From the NCBI GenBank assembly GCA_021205715.1, contig JAJPXA010000022.1, forward strand, positions 1-5,151: 5,151 bases of DNA. Direction: 5' to 3'. Source of the stretch: Bacillota bacterium (GTDB lineage Bacteria > Bacillota > Clostridia > UBA1381). Positions 1 to 5,151 of this stretch are shown here, one piece after another. The notes under the pieces were generated by a model that was given only the letters and a program-made list of their open reading frames with translations, searched no databases and was not told where the DNA came from. The first letter of the stretch is position 1, and each line of letters starts with the position of its first letter. The translations under genes and the position numbers were made by a program.

Positions 1-699
1 CATTTCCTTATGCGGAATTGTAAGCGTTTCGGTGTCAAGCGTCAAATCATCATAGTAAATTATGTCCAAATCTATCGTTCTCGGACCCCAATGTATCTCG
101 CGCGTCCTGCCGCCCTCGTTTTCACAGCGGTTTAAAAACTCCAAAAGCTCAAACGGCGCGTAAAGCGTTTCAATCTCGGCGCAGCCGTTTAAAAAATCGC
201 CTTGATTTTCATATCCCACGGGCTTTGTTTCGATGAAATCCGAAACGTTCGCCACTCGACAAAATTTATCGTCCTCTATTCTTTTAAGCGCCTCGTCCAA
301 ATTTCGCTGTCTGTCGCCCAAATTCGAGCCTAAGGCGATATACGCTCTGTGCCGCCTCTGCTCCGTCGCCGCGCTGACGTACGCGACATTCATCCTTATC
401 GGCGCCCACGGTTTTTTTATTTCCGTTCTTACGCTTAACGCGCCGTCAAAACGCGCCATAATTTCACGCGCCAGCACCGCCGCCGCGGTTTCGATAAGCG
501 CGAACGTGTTATCGCGCATAAATTGCTCGGCAAACGCGCATACCTCCGCGTAATTTATCGTTTCATCGAGTCTGTCCGACGCGCGGGTATACACATCAAG
601 CTCTATCGATACCACAAATTTCTGTCCAAGCGCGTTTTCCTCTTTAAGCACGCCGTGATTGGCGAATATTTCAAGGTCTTTTATCTTTATCGTAGTCAT
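1..699 (-). CDS. folBK: Bifunctional dihydroneopterin aldolase / HPPK (FolB-FolK), 3' end cut off
   Basis: The frame is open from the ATG at 699 to the window edge, giving 233 residues without a stop. Residues 1-116 are dihydroneopterin aldolase (FolB), which makes 6-hydroxymethyl-dihydropterin. It shows ANHGVLKEENALGQKF (13-28, catalytic Glu21), INYAEV (48-53, Tyr50), LIETAAAVLA (68-77) and IKKPWAPI (94-101, catalytic Lys96). Residues from about 118 are HPPK (FolK), which pyrophosphorylates that product with ATP. It shows AYIALGSNLGDR (119-130), KPVGYENQGDFLN (159-171), GGRTREIHWGPRTIDLDIIY (196-215, with Mg-binding Asp210 and Asp212) and IPHKEM (228-233). The last 30 or so HPPK residues should lie left of the window. 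The start overlaps the folP stop as ATGA, so translation is probably coupled. The fusion feeds its product straight to FolP. Confidence 0.93.
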   Translation of the reverse strand, partial: MTTIKIKDLEIFANHGVLKEENALGQKFVVSIELDVYTRASDRLDETINYAEVCAFAEQFMRDNTFALIETAAAVLAREIMARFDGALSVRTEIKKPWAPIRMNVAYVSAATEQRRHRAYIALGSNLGDRQRNLDEALKRIEDDKFCRVANVSDFIETKPVGYENQGDFLNGCAEIETLYAPFELLEFLNRCENEGGRTREIHWGPRTIDLDIIYYDDLTLDTETLTIPHKEM

Positions 700-1490
700 A
701 TTCCCATTATCCTTTCGGTCATTGCAATCGCGCGTTTGTTTTCCTTAACGTCGTGAACGCGCACGAAGCGGCATCCGTTCAAAACCGCGTACACGCTTGT
801 CGCAAGCGTGCCCTCCACGCGCTCGTCCGCGGGAAGGTTGAGCGTAAGTCCGATAACGGACTTGCGGGACGTGCCCAAAAGCACCGGACAGCCTGTTTCC
901 TTGAGCCGCGCGACCTCCTTTATAATCTCCAAATTCTGCTCGCAGCTTTTCGCGAACCCGACGCCCGGGTCAACGGCGATTTCCGTAACCCCCGCCGCGC
1001 GCGCGATTTTCACGCTCTCATTAAGGCTTTCGACAACCTCGTTTACAAAATCGGTATACACCGCCTCGCGCTTATTGTGCATCAGGCACGCCGCCATATT
1101 GTATTTCGCGGCGGTTTTCGCCATATCCTTATCGCGCAAAAATCCCCATATGTCGTTTATCATATCCGCGCCGGCGCGAGCCGCCGCCTCGCAGACGCGG
1201 CTCTTATACGTGTCGACGGATACGGGGATGTCAAACTCGCTTTTTATCCGTTCAATCACGGGAGCGACACGCGCGATTTCCTCCTCGTCGGAAATCATAG
1301 TGTACCCCGGATGCGTCGACTCGCCGCCGACATCGATAATGTCCGCGCCCTCGGCAATCATTTCCTCCGTATGCGCAAGAGCCGCGTCAAGCGTGTTATA
1401 TTTTCCGCCGTCCGAAAACGAGTTGTCCGTAACGTTTAAAATTCCCATTATATACGTTCTGTCATTAAATTCTTTTCCGCCTATTTTCAT
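696..1490 (-). CDS. folP: Dihydropteroate synthase FolP
   Basis: FolP condenses 6-hydroxymethyl-7,8-dihydropterin pyrophosphate with p-aminobenzoate to give dihydropteroate, and is the target of sulfonamides. The 264-residue TIM-barrel protein has normal length. Motifs in order are MGILNVTDNSFSDGG (15-29, loop 1 with the metal-binding Asn19), DVGGESTHPG (53-62, loop 2), SVDTYKS (91-97), INDIWG (111-116), MHN (137-139), DPGVGFAKS (174-182), LLGTSRKSVIG (204-214, with the pterin-site Lys210) and RVHDV (244-248). Two positions are unusual: loop 1 has Asp-Asn where Pro-Asp is common, and loop 2 has His60 where Arg is common. The ATG at 1490 has GGAGGA at 1500-1495. The TGA stop overlaps the folB start by four bases. 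The gap to trmD is 72 bases with no convincing terminator or promoter. Confidence 0.97.
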   Translation of the reverse strand: MKIGGKEFNDRTYIMGILNVTDNSFSDGGKYNTLDAALAHTEEMIAEGADIIDVGGESTHPGYTMISDEEEIARVAPVIERIKSEFDIPVSVDTYKSRVCEAAARAGADMINDIWGFLRDKDMAKTAAKYNMAACLMHNKREAVYTDFVNEVVESLNESVKIARAAGVTEIAVDPGVGFAKSCEQNLEIIKEVARLKETGCPVLLGTSRKSVIGLTLNLPADERVEGTLATSVYAVLNGCRFVRVHDVKENKRAIAMTERIMGI

Positions 1491-1494
1491 TTCG

Positions 1495-1500
1495 TCCTCC
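1495..1500 (-). promoter_or_regulatory. Ribosome binding site of folP
   Basis: GGAGGA on the minus strand, preceded by another A, is a near-perfect Shine-Dalgarno sequence five to six bases before the ATG at 1490. Its strength suggests efficient independent initiation at folP even if it is transcribed together with trmD. Confidence 0.7.
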
Positions 1501-1562
1501 TGTTTTTATGTGAACTTCGGGAGTGTTTTGCCGGAGCTTTGGACATTCCCGCGCAGTCCGCG

Positions 1563-2300
1563 TCAAAGGCTCTCCAAAAATTTCCTGTCCCCTTCGGTAA
1601 GCTCCGCCTTTTCCAGCAAATCGGGGCGCTTGTTCTTCGTGTTTATAAGCGACTGCTCGCGCTTCCACTTTTCTATGTTCGCGTGATGTCCGGAAATCAA
1701 AATTTCGGGTATCGCCTCGCCCTCCCAAACCTGCGGCTTGGTATACTGCGGGTACTCGAGAAGACCGTTAAAATGCGACTCGTTTTGATACGAGCTTTCC
1801 GACGCCAGCACACCCGGAAGCATCCGCGACACCGTGTCTATAACCGCCATTGCGGGAATTTCTCCGCCGGTCAAAACAAAATCGCCGAGCGATATTTCCA
1901 TATCGACAATCTTGTCCAAAACCCTTTGATCGATTCCCTCGTAATGCCCGCAAAGCAGTATTATTCGGTCAAAATCCCGCGCGAGCCTCACGGCGGTTTG
2001 CTGATTGAATATCCTGCCCTGCGGGGACAGATAAATCGTCAACGGTTTACTGTCCCCGCTTGCGGCATCGCCGGCAACCGACTTGTACGCGTCATATATA
2101 GGCTGCGGCGTCATAAGCATACCGCCCCCGCCGCTGTAGGGCGTATCGTCAACCTTTCTGTGCTTGTTTTTCGTGAAATCGCGTATATTTACGGTATTCA
2201 CCTCGATTATGCCCGCCGCGCGCGCCCTGCCTATTATGCTGTCCCCCAATACCGCCTCGAACATATCCGGAAACAGCGTTAAAACGTCAAACCTCATCAT
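1563..2300 (-). CDS. trmD: tRNA (guanine-N1)-methyltransferase TrmD
   Basis: TrmD methylates N1 of G37 next to the anticodon of certain tRNAs, using S-adenosylmethionine, and so prevents +1 frameshifting. The 245-residue protein is the usual size for this trefoil-knot (SPOUT) enzyme, which works as a dimer. Visible motifs are RFDVLTLFPDMF (3-14), DDTPYSGGGGMLM (51-63), the knot and cofactor segments LSPQGR (91-96) and LLCGHYEGIDQRV (115-127), and ISLGDFVLTGGEIPAM (136-151). These are followed by NGLLEYPQYTKP (178-189) and SGHHANIEKWKREQSL (203-218). The position of the catalytic Asp169 of the E. coli enzyme appears to be Glu174 here. Two tandem ATGs exist. The second (2297) fits the family start MRFDVLTLFP and sits eight bases from a GGAAGG at 2311-2306, so it may be the true start. 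The gene overlaps the end of rimM. Confidence 0.97.
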   Translation of the reverse strand: MMRFDVLTLFPDMFEAVLGDSIIGRARAAGIIEVNTVNIRDFTKNKHRKVDDTPYSGGGGMLMTPQPIYDAYKSVAGDAASGDSKPLTIYLSPQGRIFNQQTAVRLARDFDRIILLCGHYEGIDQRVLDKIVDMEISLGDFVLTGGEIPAMAVIDTVSRMLPGVLASESSYQNESHFNGLLEYPQYTKPQVWEGEAIPEILISGHHANIEKWKREQSLINTKNKRPDLLEKAELTEGDRKFLESL

Positions 2301-2799
2301 CCAAGCCTTCCATCATATACACAAGTATTCTGCCGTTTTCGATATCGATTTCCTTTACGACATCGTCGATAACCGGCAAAAGCAAATTTTTCTTACCATC
2401 GCGCCGAACGTCGTATATATCGTTGCTGCCGGTGTTGAAAACATCCGCGACAACGCCTATCTTTTCTCCTGCTTCCGAGTCAATCACGTCAAGTCCGATA
2501 AGGTCGGCGATAAAATGCGCGCCGTCCTCCATAGGTATCATACCGCGTTCCGCGTACAGCACCGAATTTTTATACCGCGCCGCCTCGTCGATATCCGTTA
2601 TCTCGCGGAATTTCACGATAAGATTATTCTTTTGATATTTAATCCCCTCGATATTCAGGCGCGTTTCGCCGGCGCGCGTTTTAACATAGACGTATTCAAG
2701 CGCTTCGAAATCCTCCGGATAATCCATCCACACCGCAATTTTCACCTCGCCTTTAAGCGCGTGAGTGTTTACGATTTTCCCAACCTCCAACAAATCCAT
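2287..2799 (-). CDS. rimM: Ribosome maturation factor RimM
   Basis: RimM binds ribosomal protein uS19 in the 30S head and helps process and fold the 3' domain of 16S rRNA. The 170-residue product has the normal length and two domains. The N-terminal RimM barrel covers about 1-85, with the signature GKIVNTHALKGEVKI at 7-21; Ala14 occupies the place usually held by Gly in THGLKGEV. The C-terminal PRC-barrel covers about 94-168, with DLIGLDV (99-105), NTGSNDIYDV (122-131) and LLLPVIDDVVKEIDIENGRI (139-158). The frame extends to a TTG at 2823, but the ATG at 2799 gives the family N-terminus and has AAAGGA eight bases upstream. The gene overlaps trmD by 11-14 bases, which suggests translational coupling, and a terminator-like hairpin precedes it. 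Confidence 0.95.
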   Translation of the reverse strand: MDLLEVGKIVNTHALKGEVKIAVWMDYPEDFEALEYVYVKTRAGETRLNIEGIKYQKNNLIVKFREITDIDEAARYKNSVLYAERGMIPMEDGAHFIADLIGLDVIDSEAGEKIGVVADVFNTGSNDIYDVRRDGKKNLLLPVIDDVVKEIDIENGRILVYMMEGLDDEV

Positions 2800-2807
2800 T
2801 GTTCTTT

Positions 2808-2813
2808 TCCTTT
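2808..2813 (-). promoter_or_regulatory. Ribosome binding site of rimM, sets the start at 2799
   Basis: AAAGGA on the minus strand lies eight bases before the ATG at 2799. The alternative TTG at 2823 would place the start almost against the T-run of the upstream hairpin, with no Shine-Dalgarno sequence, and would add eight residues (MNSERKRT) not typical of RimM. Confidence 0.7.
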
Positions 2814-2828
2814 CAGAATTCAAATTTC

Positions 2829-2861
2829 AAAAAAAGGGATCAGACATTTCATCTCAATCCC
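2829..2861 (-). terminator. Intrinsic terminator or attenuator between khpA and rimM
   Basis: On the minus strand GGGAT (2861-2857) pairs with ATCCC (2840-2836). A small internal loop follows, then AGA (2854-2852) pairs with TCT (2844-2842) around a seven-base loop. Seven T residues (2835-2829) come directly after the stem. This is the classic shape of a rho-independent terminator, although the stem is short and interrupted. It begins 13 bases after the khpA stop and ends 29 bases before the rimM start. Because rimM and trmD follow in the same direction with almost no room for a new promoter, partial termination or attenuation is more likely than a hard stop. I have not computed a folding energy. 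Confidence 0.65.
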
Positions 2862-2874
2862 CTACGGCGGAATG

Positions 2875-3108
2875 TTAAACTATATCCACCGAAACTTTTT
2901 TGTTTTCGCGGTTTGCCGCCGCCTTAACAACAGTTCTGATTGCCTTCGCAATTCGTCCCTGCTTGCCGATAACCTTGCCCATATCGTCCTGATTGACTCT
3001 AAGCTCAAGCGTTAAAGTCTTGTCGCCGTTGTCAACCTCGGATATATTGACGTCGTCGGGATTATCAACCAATGCCTTGGCTATTACCTCCAAAACTTCT
3101 TTCATCAT
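2875..3108 (-). CDS. khpA: KhpA, KH-domain RNA-binding protein (YlqC/UPF0109 family)
   Basis: This is a single KH-domain protein of 77 residues, a normal size for the family. In Gram-positive bacteria KhpA pairs with KhpB (Jag/EloR) as a broad RNA-binding complex linked to cell elongation and division; that role is known for relatives, not shown here. The N-terminal helix MMKEVLEVIAKALVDNPDDV (1-20) is typical. The KH signature is GKVIGKQGR at 44-52, with the RNA-contacting GxxG loop at 48-51 (GKQG), followed by the helix AKAIRTVVKAAANRENKKV. The frame opens at a GTG at 3117, but that codon overlaps the ribosome binding site, so the ATG at 3108 is preferred; an ATG at 3105 is also possible. 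The gene lies 15 bases after rpsP, as in other Firmicutes, and is followed by a terminator-like hairpin. Confidence 0.95.
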   Translation of the reverse strand: MMKEVLEVIAKALVDNPDDVNISEVDNGDKTLTLELRVNQDDMGKVIGKQGRIAKAIRTVVKAAANRENKKVSVDIV

Positions 3109-3116
3109 TTTCTGCA

Positions 3117-3121
3117 CCTCC
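3117..3121 (-). promoter_or_regulatory. Ribosome binding site of khpA, sets the start at 3108
   Basis: The minus strand reads GGAGG at 3121-3117, directly after the rpsP stop codon. It sits eight bases from the ATG at 3108, an ideal spacing. The in-frame GTG at 3117 shares a base with this site and is therefore not the start. Confidence 0.8.
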
Positions 3122-3123
3122 GA

Positions 3124-3366
3124 TTACAGTATGTTCGACTTCTTCAAAAGCGCCTTTACTGTATCTGTCGGCTGTGCGCCGTTGCCCAACCACTTCTTTG
3201 CCGCCTCTGCGTCAATGTTTACGGTAGCCGGATCTGTAAGCGGATTATATGTTCCGATTTCTTCGATAAATCTTCCGTTTCTCGGATATCTTGAATCGGC
3301 AACTACAACTCTATAAAAAGGAGCCTTTTTTGCACCCATTCTTCTTAATCTTATCTTAACTGCCAT
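3124..3366 (-). CDS. rpsP: 30S ribosomal protein bS16
   Basis: This is a small-subunit ribosomal protein that binds 16S rRNA in the body of the 30S subunit and is needed for its assembly. The 80-residue protein starts with MAVKIRLRRMGAKKAPFYR, which is the hallmark bS16 N-terminus. It continues with VVADSRYPRNGRFIEEIGTY (about 21-40) and NPLTDP (41-46), then the helical end with WLGNGAQPTDTVKALL (59-74). Length and residues are normal for the family. The frame stays open to a GTG at 3378, but that codon overlaps the Shine-Dalgarno sequence, so the ATG at 3366 is the better start. A 54-base AT-rich gap separates it from ffh, and khpA begins 15 bases after its stop. The ffh-rpsP-khpA order is the usual Firmicute arrangement. 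Confidence 0.98.
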   Translation of the reverse strand: MAVKIRLRRMGAKKAPFYRVVVADSRYPRNGRFIEEIGTYNPLTDPATVNIDAEAAKKWLGNGAQPTDTVKALLKKSNIL

Positions 3367-3375
3367 TGTTCGTGT

Positions 3376-3383
3376 CACCTCCC
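3376..3383 (-). promoter_or_regulatory. Ribosome binding site of rpsP, sets the start at 3366
   Basis: The minus strand reads GGGAGGTG followed by A, a long match to the 16S 3' end. Eleven bases separate GGGAGG from the ATG at 3366. The GTG at 3378 lies inside this site and cannot serve as the initiator for it. The residues it would add (MTRT) are absent from typical bS16. Confidence 0.8.
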
Positions 3384-3392
3384 GAATTATTT

Positions 3393-3420
3393 TCTATATA
3401 AAGTATAAATACCTTATTAA
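3393..3420 (-). promoter_or_regulatory. Possible promoter upstream of rpsP (weak)
   Basis: The gap between ffh and rpsP is strikingly AT-rich. On the minus strand it offers a -10-like TATAGA at 3398-3393 and a poor -35-like TTAATA at 3420-3415, separated by 16 bases. A transcript starting near 3386 would have a short leader carrying only the rpsP ribosome binding site. The -35 match is weak and AT-rich spacers often contain such boxes by chance, so this is a candidate only. The ylxM-ffh transcript may simply read through. Confidence 0.22.
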
Positions 3421-4764
3421 CTAGTTTAATTTCCGCATACGCTTTAGCATCTTAGCCTGTTTGCCGCCCGAGAACTGCTTCATCATTTTTTGCATTTGCT
3501 CAAACTGCTTCAAAAGCTGATTCACGTCCTGAACGCGGGTGCCGCTGCCCTTGGCGATTCTCACCTTTCGGCTCGCGCCGATTATTTTGGGGTTTCTGCG
3601 TTCCTTCATCGTCATAGACTGAATAATCGCTTCCGTATGCTTTAGCTTTTTTTCGTTTTCCTCGCTGTCGATATCCTCAAGCATTCTCTTGTCAACGCCC
3701 GGAACCATACCCATAATCGACGATAACGAGCCCATTTTCCTTATCTGCTTAAATTGCTGTAGGAAATCATCCAAATCAAACTGCTGTTTGCGGATTTTCT
3801 TTTCAAGCTCCTCGGCGCTCTTTTCATCGATTGCCTCCTGAGCCTTATCTATAAGCGACAGAACGTCGCCCATTCCCAAAATTCTCGATGCCATACGGTC
3901 GGGATGAAATTGCTCCAAATCACCGAGCTTCTCGCCCACGGACGCGTATTTTATAGGTTTTCCGGTAACCTGCTTAACCGAGAGCGCCGCGCCGCCTCTC
4001 GTGTCGCCGTCGAGCTTTGACAGGATAACACCCGTCACGTCAAGCTGTTCGTTAAAAGATTTCGCGACATTTACCGCGTCCTGACCGGTCATAGCGTCAA
4101 CAACAAGCAATATTTCCGTCGGATTTACAGCCGATTTTATATTCACAAGCTCGTCCATAAGCTCCTCGTCTATATGGAGTCTGCCGGCAGTATCCAAAAT
4201 CACCGGGTCGTTGCCGTGCTTCACTGCGTGCGCGACCGCCTGCTTTGCAATCTCCACCGGACTTACGTCCGTGCCGAGCGAAAAGACGGGAGTTTGTATC
4301 TGCTCTCCCAGAACCTGAAGCTGTTTTACCGCCGCGGGTCTGTATACGTCGCACGCCGCCAAAAGCGGGCGCTTGTTCATTGTTTTTGTAAGGTTTTTCG
4401 CGAGCTTCGCCGATGCCGTGGTTTTACCCGCGCCCTGAAGTCCGCACATCATTATTACAGTAGGCGGATGGTTCGAATACCTAAGCGGCGCCGCTTCGCC
4501 GCCTATCATCTCGGTAAGCTCCTCGTTTACTATTTTCACAAGCTGCTGCGCCGGAGTAAGCGACTCCATAATTTCCTGTCCCAGAGCCTTCTCCGAAACC
4601 ACGTTTACAAAGTCCTTGACTACCTTGAAATTAACGTCCGCTTCCAAAAGCGCGAGCTTGATTTCACGCATTGCGTCCTTTATGTCTTTCTCGTTAAGTT
4701 TGCCCTTGCCGCGGAGCTTTTTAAAAACCCCCTGCAGCTTATCGCCCAAGCTTTCAAATGCCAC
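3421..4764 (-). CDS. ffh: Signal recognition particle GTPase Ffh (SRP54)
   Basis: Ffh binds SRP RNA and the signal sequences of nascent membrane and secreted proteins, then docks with FtsY to deliver ribosomes to the Sec translocon. The 447-residue length is typical. The helical N domain spans about residues 1-95. The GTPase G domain follows, with the P-loop GLQGAGKT at 108-115, DVYRPAA at 139-145, DTAGR at 191-195, SKLDGD at 249-254 and the ASVGEK closing loop near 274-279. The methionine-rich M domain covers about 300-447. It carries the finger-loop segment MGSLSSIMGMVPG at 344-356 and the SRP-RNA-binding region at 389-414, with RRNPKIIGASRKVRIAKGSG as its core. All expected motifs are intact. 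The start is a GTG at 4764, chosen because MAFESLGDKL is the family N-terminus and AGAGGTGA lies just upstream. The end is a TAG stop. Confidence 0.98.
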   Translation of the reverse strand: MAFESLGDKLQGVFKKLRGKGKLNEKDIKDAMREIKLALLEADVNFKVVKDFVNVVSEKALGQEIMESLTPAQQLVKIVNEELTEMIGGEAAPLRYSNHPPTVIMMCGLQGAGKTTASAKLAKNLTKTMNKRPLLAACDVYRPAAVKQLQVLGEQIQTPVFSLGTDVSPVEIAKQAVAHAVKHGNDPVILDTAGRLHIDEELMDELVNIKSAVNPTEILLVVDAMTGQDAVNVAKSFNEQLDVTGVILSKLDGDTRGGAALSVKQVTGKPIKYASVGEKLGDLEQFHPDRMASRILGMGDVLSLIDKAQEAIDEKSAEELEKKIRKQQFDLDDFLQQFKQIRKMGSLSSIMGMVPGVDKRMLEDIDSEENEKKLKHTEAIIQSMTMKERRNPKIIGASRKVRIAKGSGTRVQDVNQLLKQFEQMQKMMKQFSGGKQAKMLKRMRKLN

Positions 4765-4768
4765 GTTA

Positions 4769-4776
4769 TCACCTCT
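4769..4776 (-). promoter_or_regulatory. Ribosome binding site supporting the GTG start of ffh
   Basis: On the minus strand AGAGGTGA lies upstream of the GTG at 4764, with seven bases between GAGG and the start codon. It is a good match to the 16S 3' end. It supports a real GTG start for Ffh, since the first downstream ATG would delete conserved N-domain sequence. Confidence 0.75.
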
Positions 4777-4801
4777 TTATGCGCGCTACGATTGTTCAGA
4801 T

Positions 4802-5143
4802 TTACAATTCATCCGACAATCGGTCGAGTATTTCCTTGATACGGTTCTTTTCGGCTTCGTCCGAAACATCCGAGCCGTCGATAATTTCCCGTATCTGCTT
4901 TATTTGAGCGTTTATATCCTCAAACCGCTTCGCCAGCTTTAATTTATCCTCAAATTCTCTCAGCTTGCCCTCGCCCTTTTTGATAAAATCGCGGGCAGCT
5001 TGACGGCTTATACCCGTATCCTCCGCGATTTCCGCGAGCGATAAATCCTGATTATAGTACATATCCAATGCGTCAAGCTGTTTATCGGTTAAAAGCTGAC
5101 CGTAGAAATCCATCAGCAAGCTGACGGTCAAATCCTTGCTCAT
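4802..5143 (-). CDS. ylxM: YlxM family helix-turn-helix protein, SRP-associated
   Basis: This 113-residue protein belongs to the YlxM/p13 family, which sits directly upstream of ffh in Firmicutes. The family is thought to modulate signal recognition particle function in the cytoplasm; p13 of Streptococcus was linked to SRP GTPase activity. A sigma-70 region 4-like helix-turn-helix is visible at about residues 18-62: LTDKQLDALDMYY is followed by the DLSLAEIAEDTGISRQAARD segment. The remaining C-terminal part, about residues 60-113, is highly charged and predicted helical (KLREFEDKLKLAKRFEDINA), possibly a coiled coil. There is no signal peptide or membrane segment. Length is normal for the family. 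The ATG at 5143 gives the expected N-terminus, and the preceding GTGAT fits the end of a Shine-Dalgarno sequence cut by the window edge. The stop lies 37 bases before ffh, so the two genes are probably co-transcribed. Confidence 0.9.
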   Translation of the reverse strand: MSKDLTVSLLMDFYGQLLTDKQLDALDMYYNQDLSLAEIAEDTGISRQAARDFIKKGEGKLREFEDKLKLAKRFEDINAQIKQIREIIDGSDVSDEAEKNRIKEILDRLSDEL

Positions 5144-5151
5144 AATATCAC

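Noticed and set aside
1541..1559. Small inverted repeat GGAC/GTCC just after trmD, considered as a terminator
   Set aside because: The stem is only four pairs and no T-run follows on the minus strand, so it is not a credible terminator.
753..1686. Long plus-strand open frames opposite folP and the start of the trmD region
   Set aside because: They are antisense shadows of folP and trmD, rich in Arg, Ser and His, with no recognisable domain; the minus-strand proteins carry full family motifs.
2800..2823. Upstream TTG start for rimM adding eight residues
   Set aside because: There is no ribosome binding site before it; the ATG at 2799 has AAAGGA at good spacing and the family N-terminus.
2164..3015. 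A 283-codon plus-strand open frame opposite trmD, rimM and khpA
   Set aside because: It runs antisense through three well-identified genes and the intergenic hairpin, and shows no family motif.
3109..3117. Upstream GTG start for khpA adding three residues
   Set aside because: The GTG overlaps the GGAGG site, which is ideally spaced for the ATG at 3108.
3367..3378. Upstream GTG start for rpsP adding four residues
   Set aside because: The GTG shares a base with the GGGAGG ribosome binding site, and bS16 proteins start at MAVKIRL.
4174..4839. A plus-strand open frame opposite ffh
   Set aside because: It is antisense to the conserved N and G domains of Ffh and its translation resembles no protein family.
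1..5151. Search for a novel system, tRNA, rRNA, SRP RNA, CRISPR, insertion sequence or riboswitch
   Set aside because: The window is filled by recognised housekeeping genes with short gaps (all under 80 bases), and I saw no repeats or conserved RNA motif in the gaps beyond the hairpin after khpA.

Overview
All genes in this window lie on the minus strand, so the transcript reads from right to left. The layout is a compact bacterial housekeeping block: ylxM, ffh, rpsP, khpA (ylqC-type KH protein), rimM, trmD, folP and a fused folB-folK that runs off the left edge. This order matches the conserved Firmicute SRP/ribosome-maturation cluster. The strong GGAGG-type ribosome binding sites, roughly even base composition and clostridial-looking TrmD and FolP sequences suggest a member of the Clostridia. 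That placement is inference; I cannot name a genus.

Positions 5143-3421 hold the signal recognition particle part: YlxM, a small helix-turn-helix partner, and Ffh, the SRP GTPase. Positions 3366-2875 hold ribosomal protein bS16 and the KH-domain RNA-binding protein KhpA. A hairpin plus seven-T run at 2861-2829 looks like an intrinsic terminator or attenuator inside the cluster. After it come RimM (30S maturation factor) and TrmD (tRNA m1G37 methyltransferase), whose genes overlap.

Positions 1490-1 hold folate biosynthesis: dihydropteroate synthase (FolP), then dihydroneopterin aldolase fused to HPPK (FolB-FolK), joined to folP by a 4-base stop/start overlap. rplS, which commonly follows trmD, is not found here, and neither is folE.

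Several long frames open further upstream at GTG or TTG codons than the true start. For rpsP, khpA and rimM I moved the start inward, using Shine-Dalgarno position and family N-termini. There are no RNA genes, mobile elements, CRISPR arrays or long repeats. No undescribed system is visible. The points worth a second look are the internal terminator, the fol genes behind trmD, and unusual residues in FolP and TrmD.
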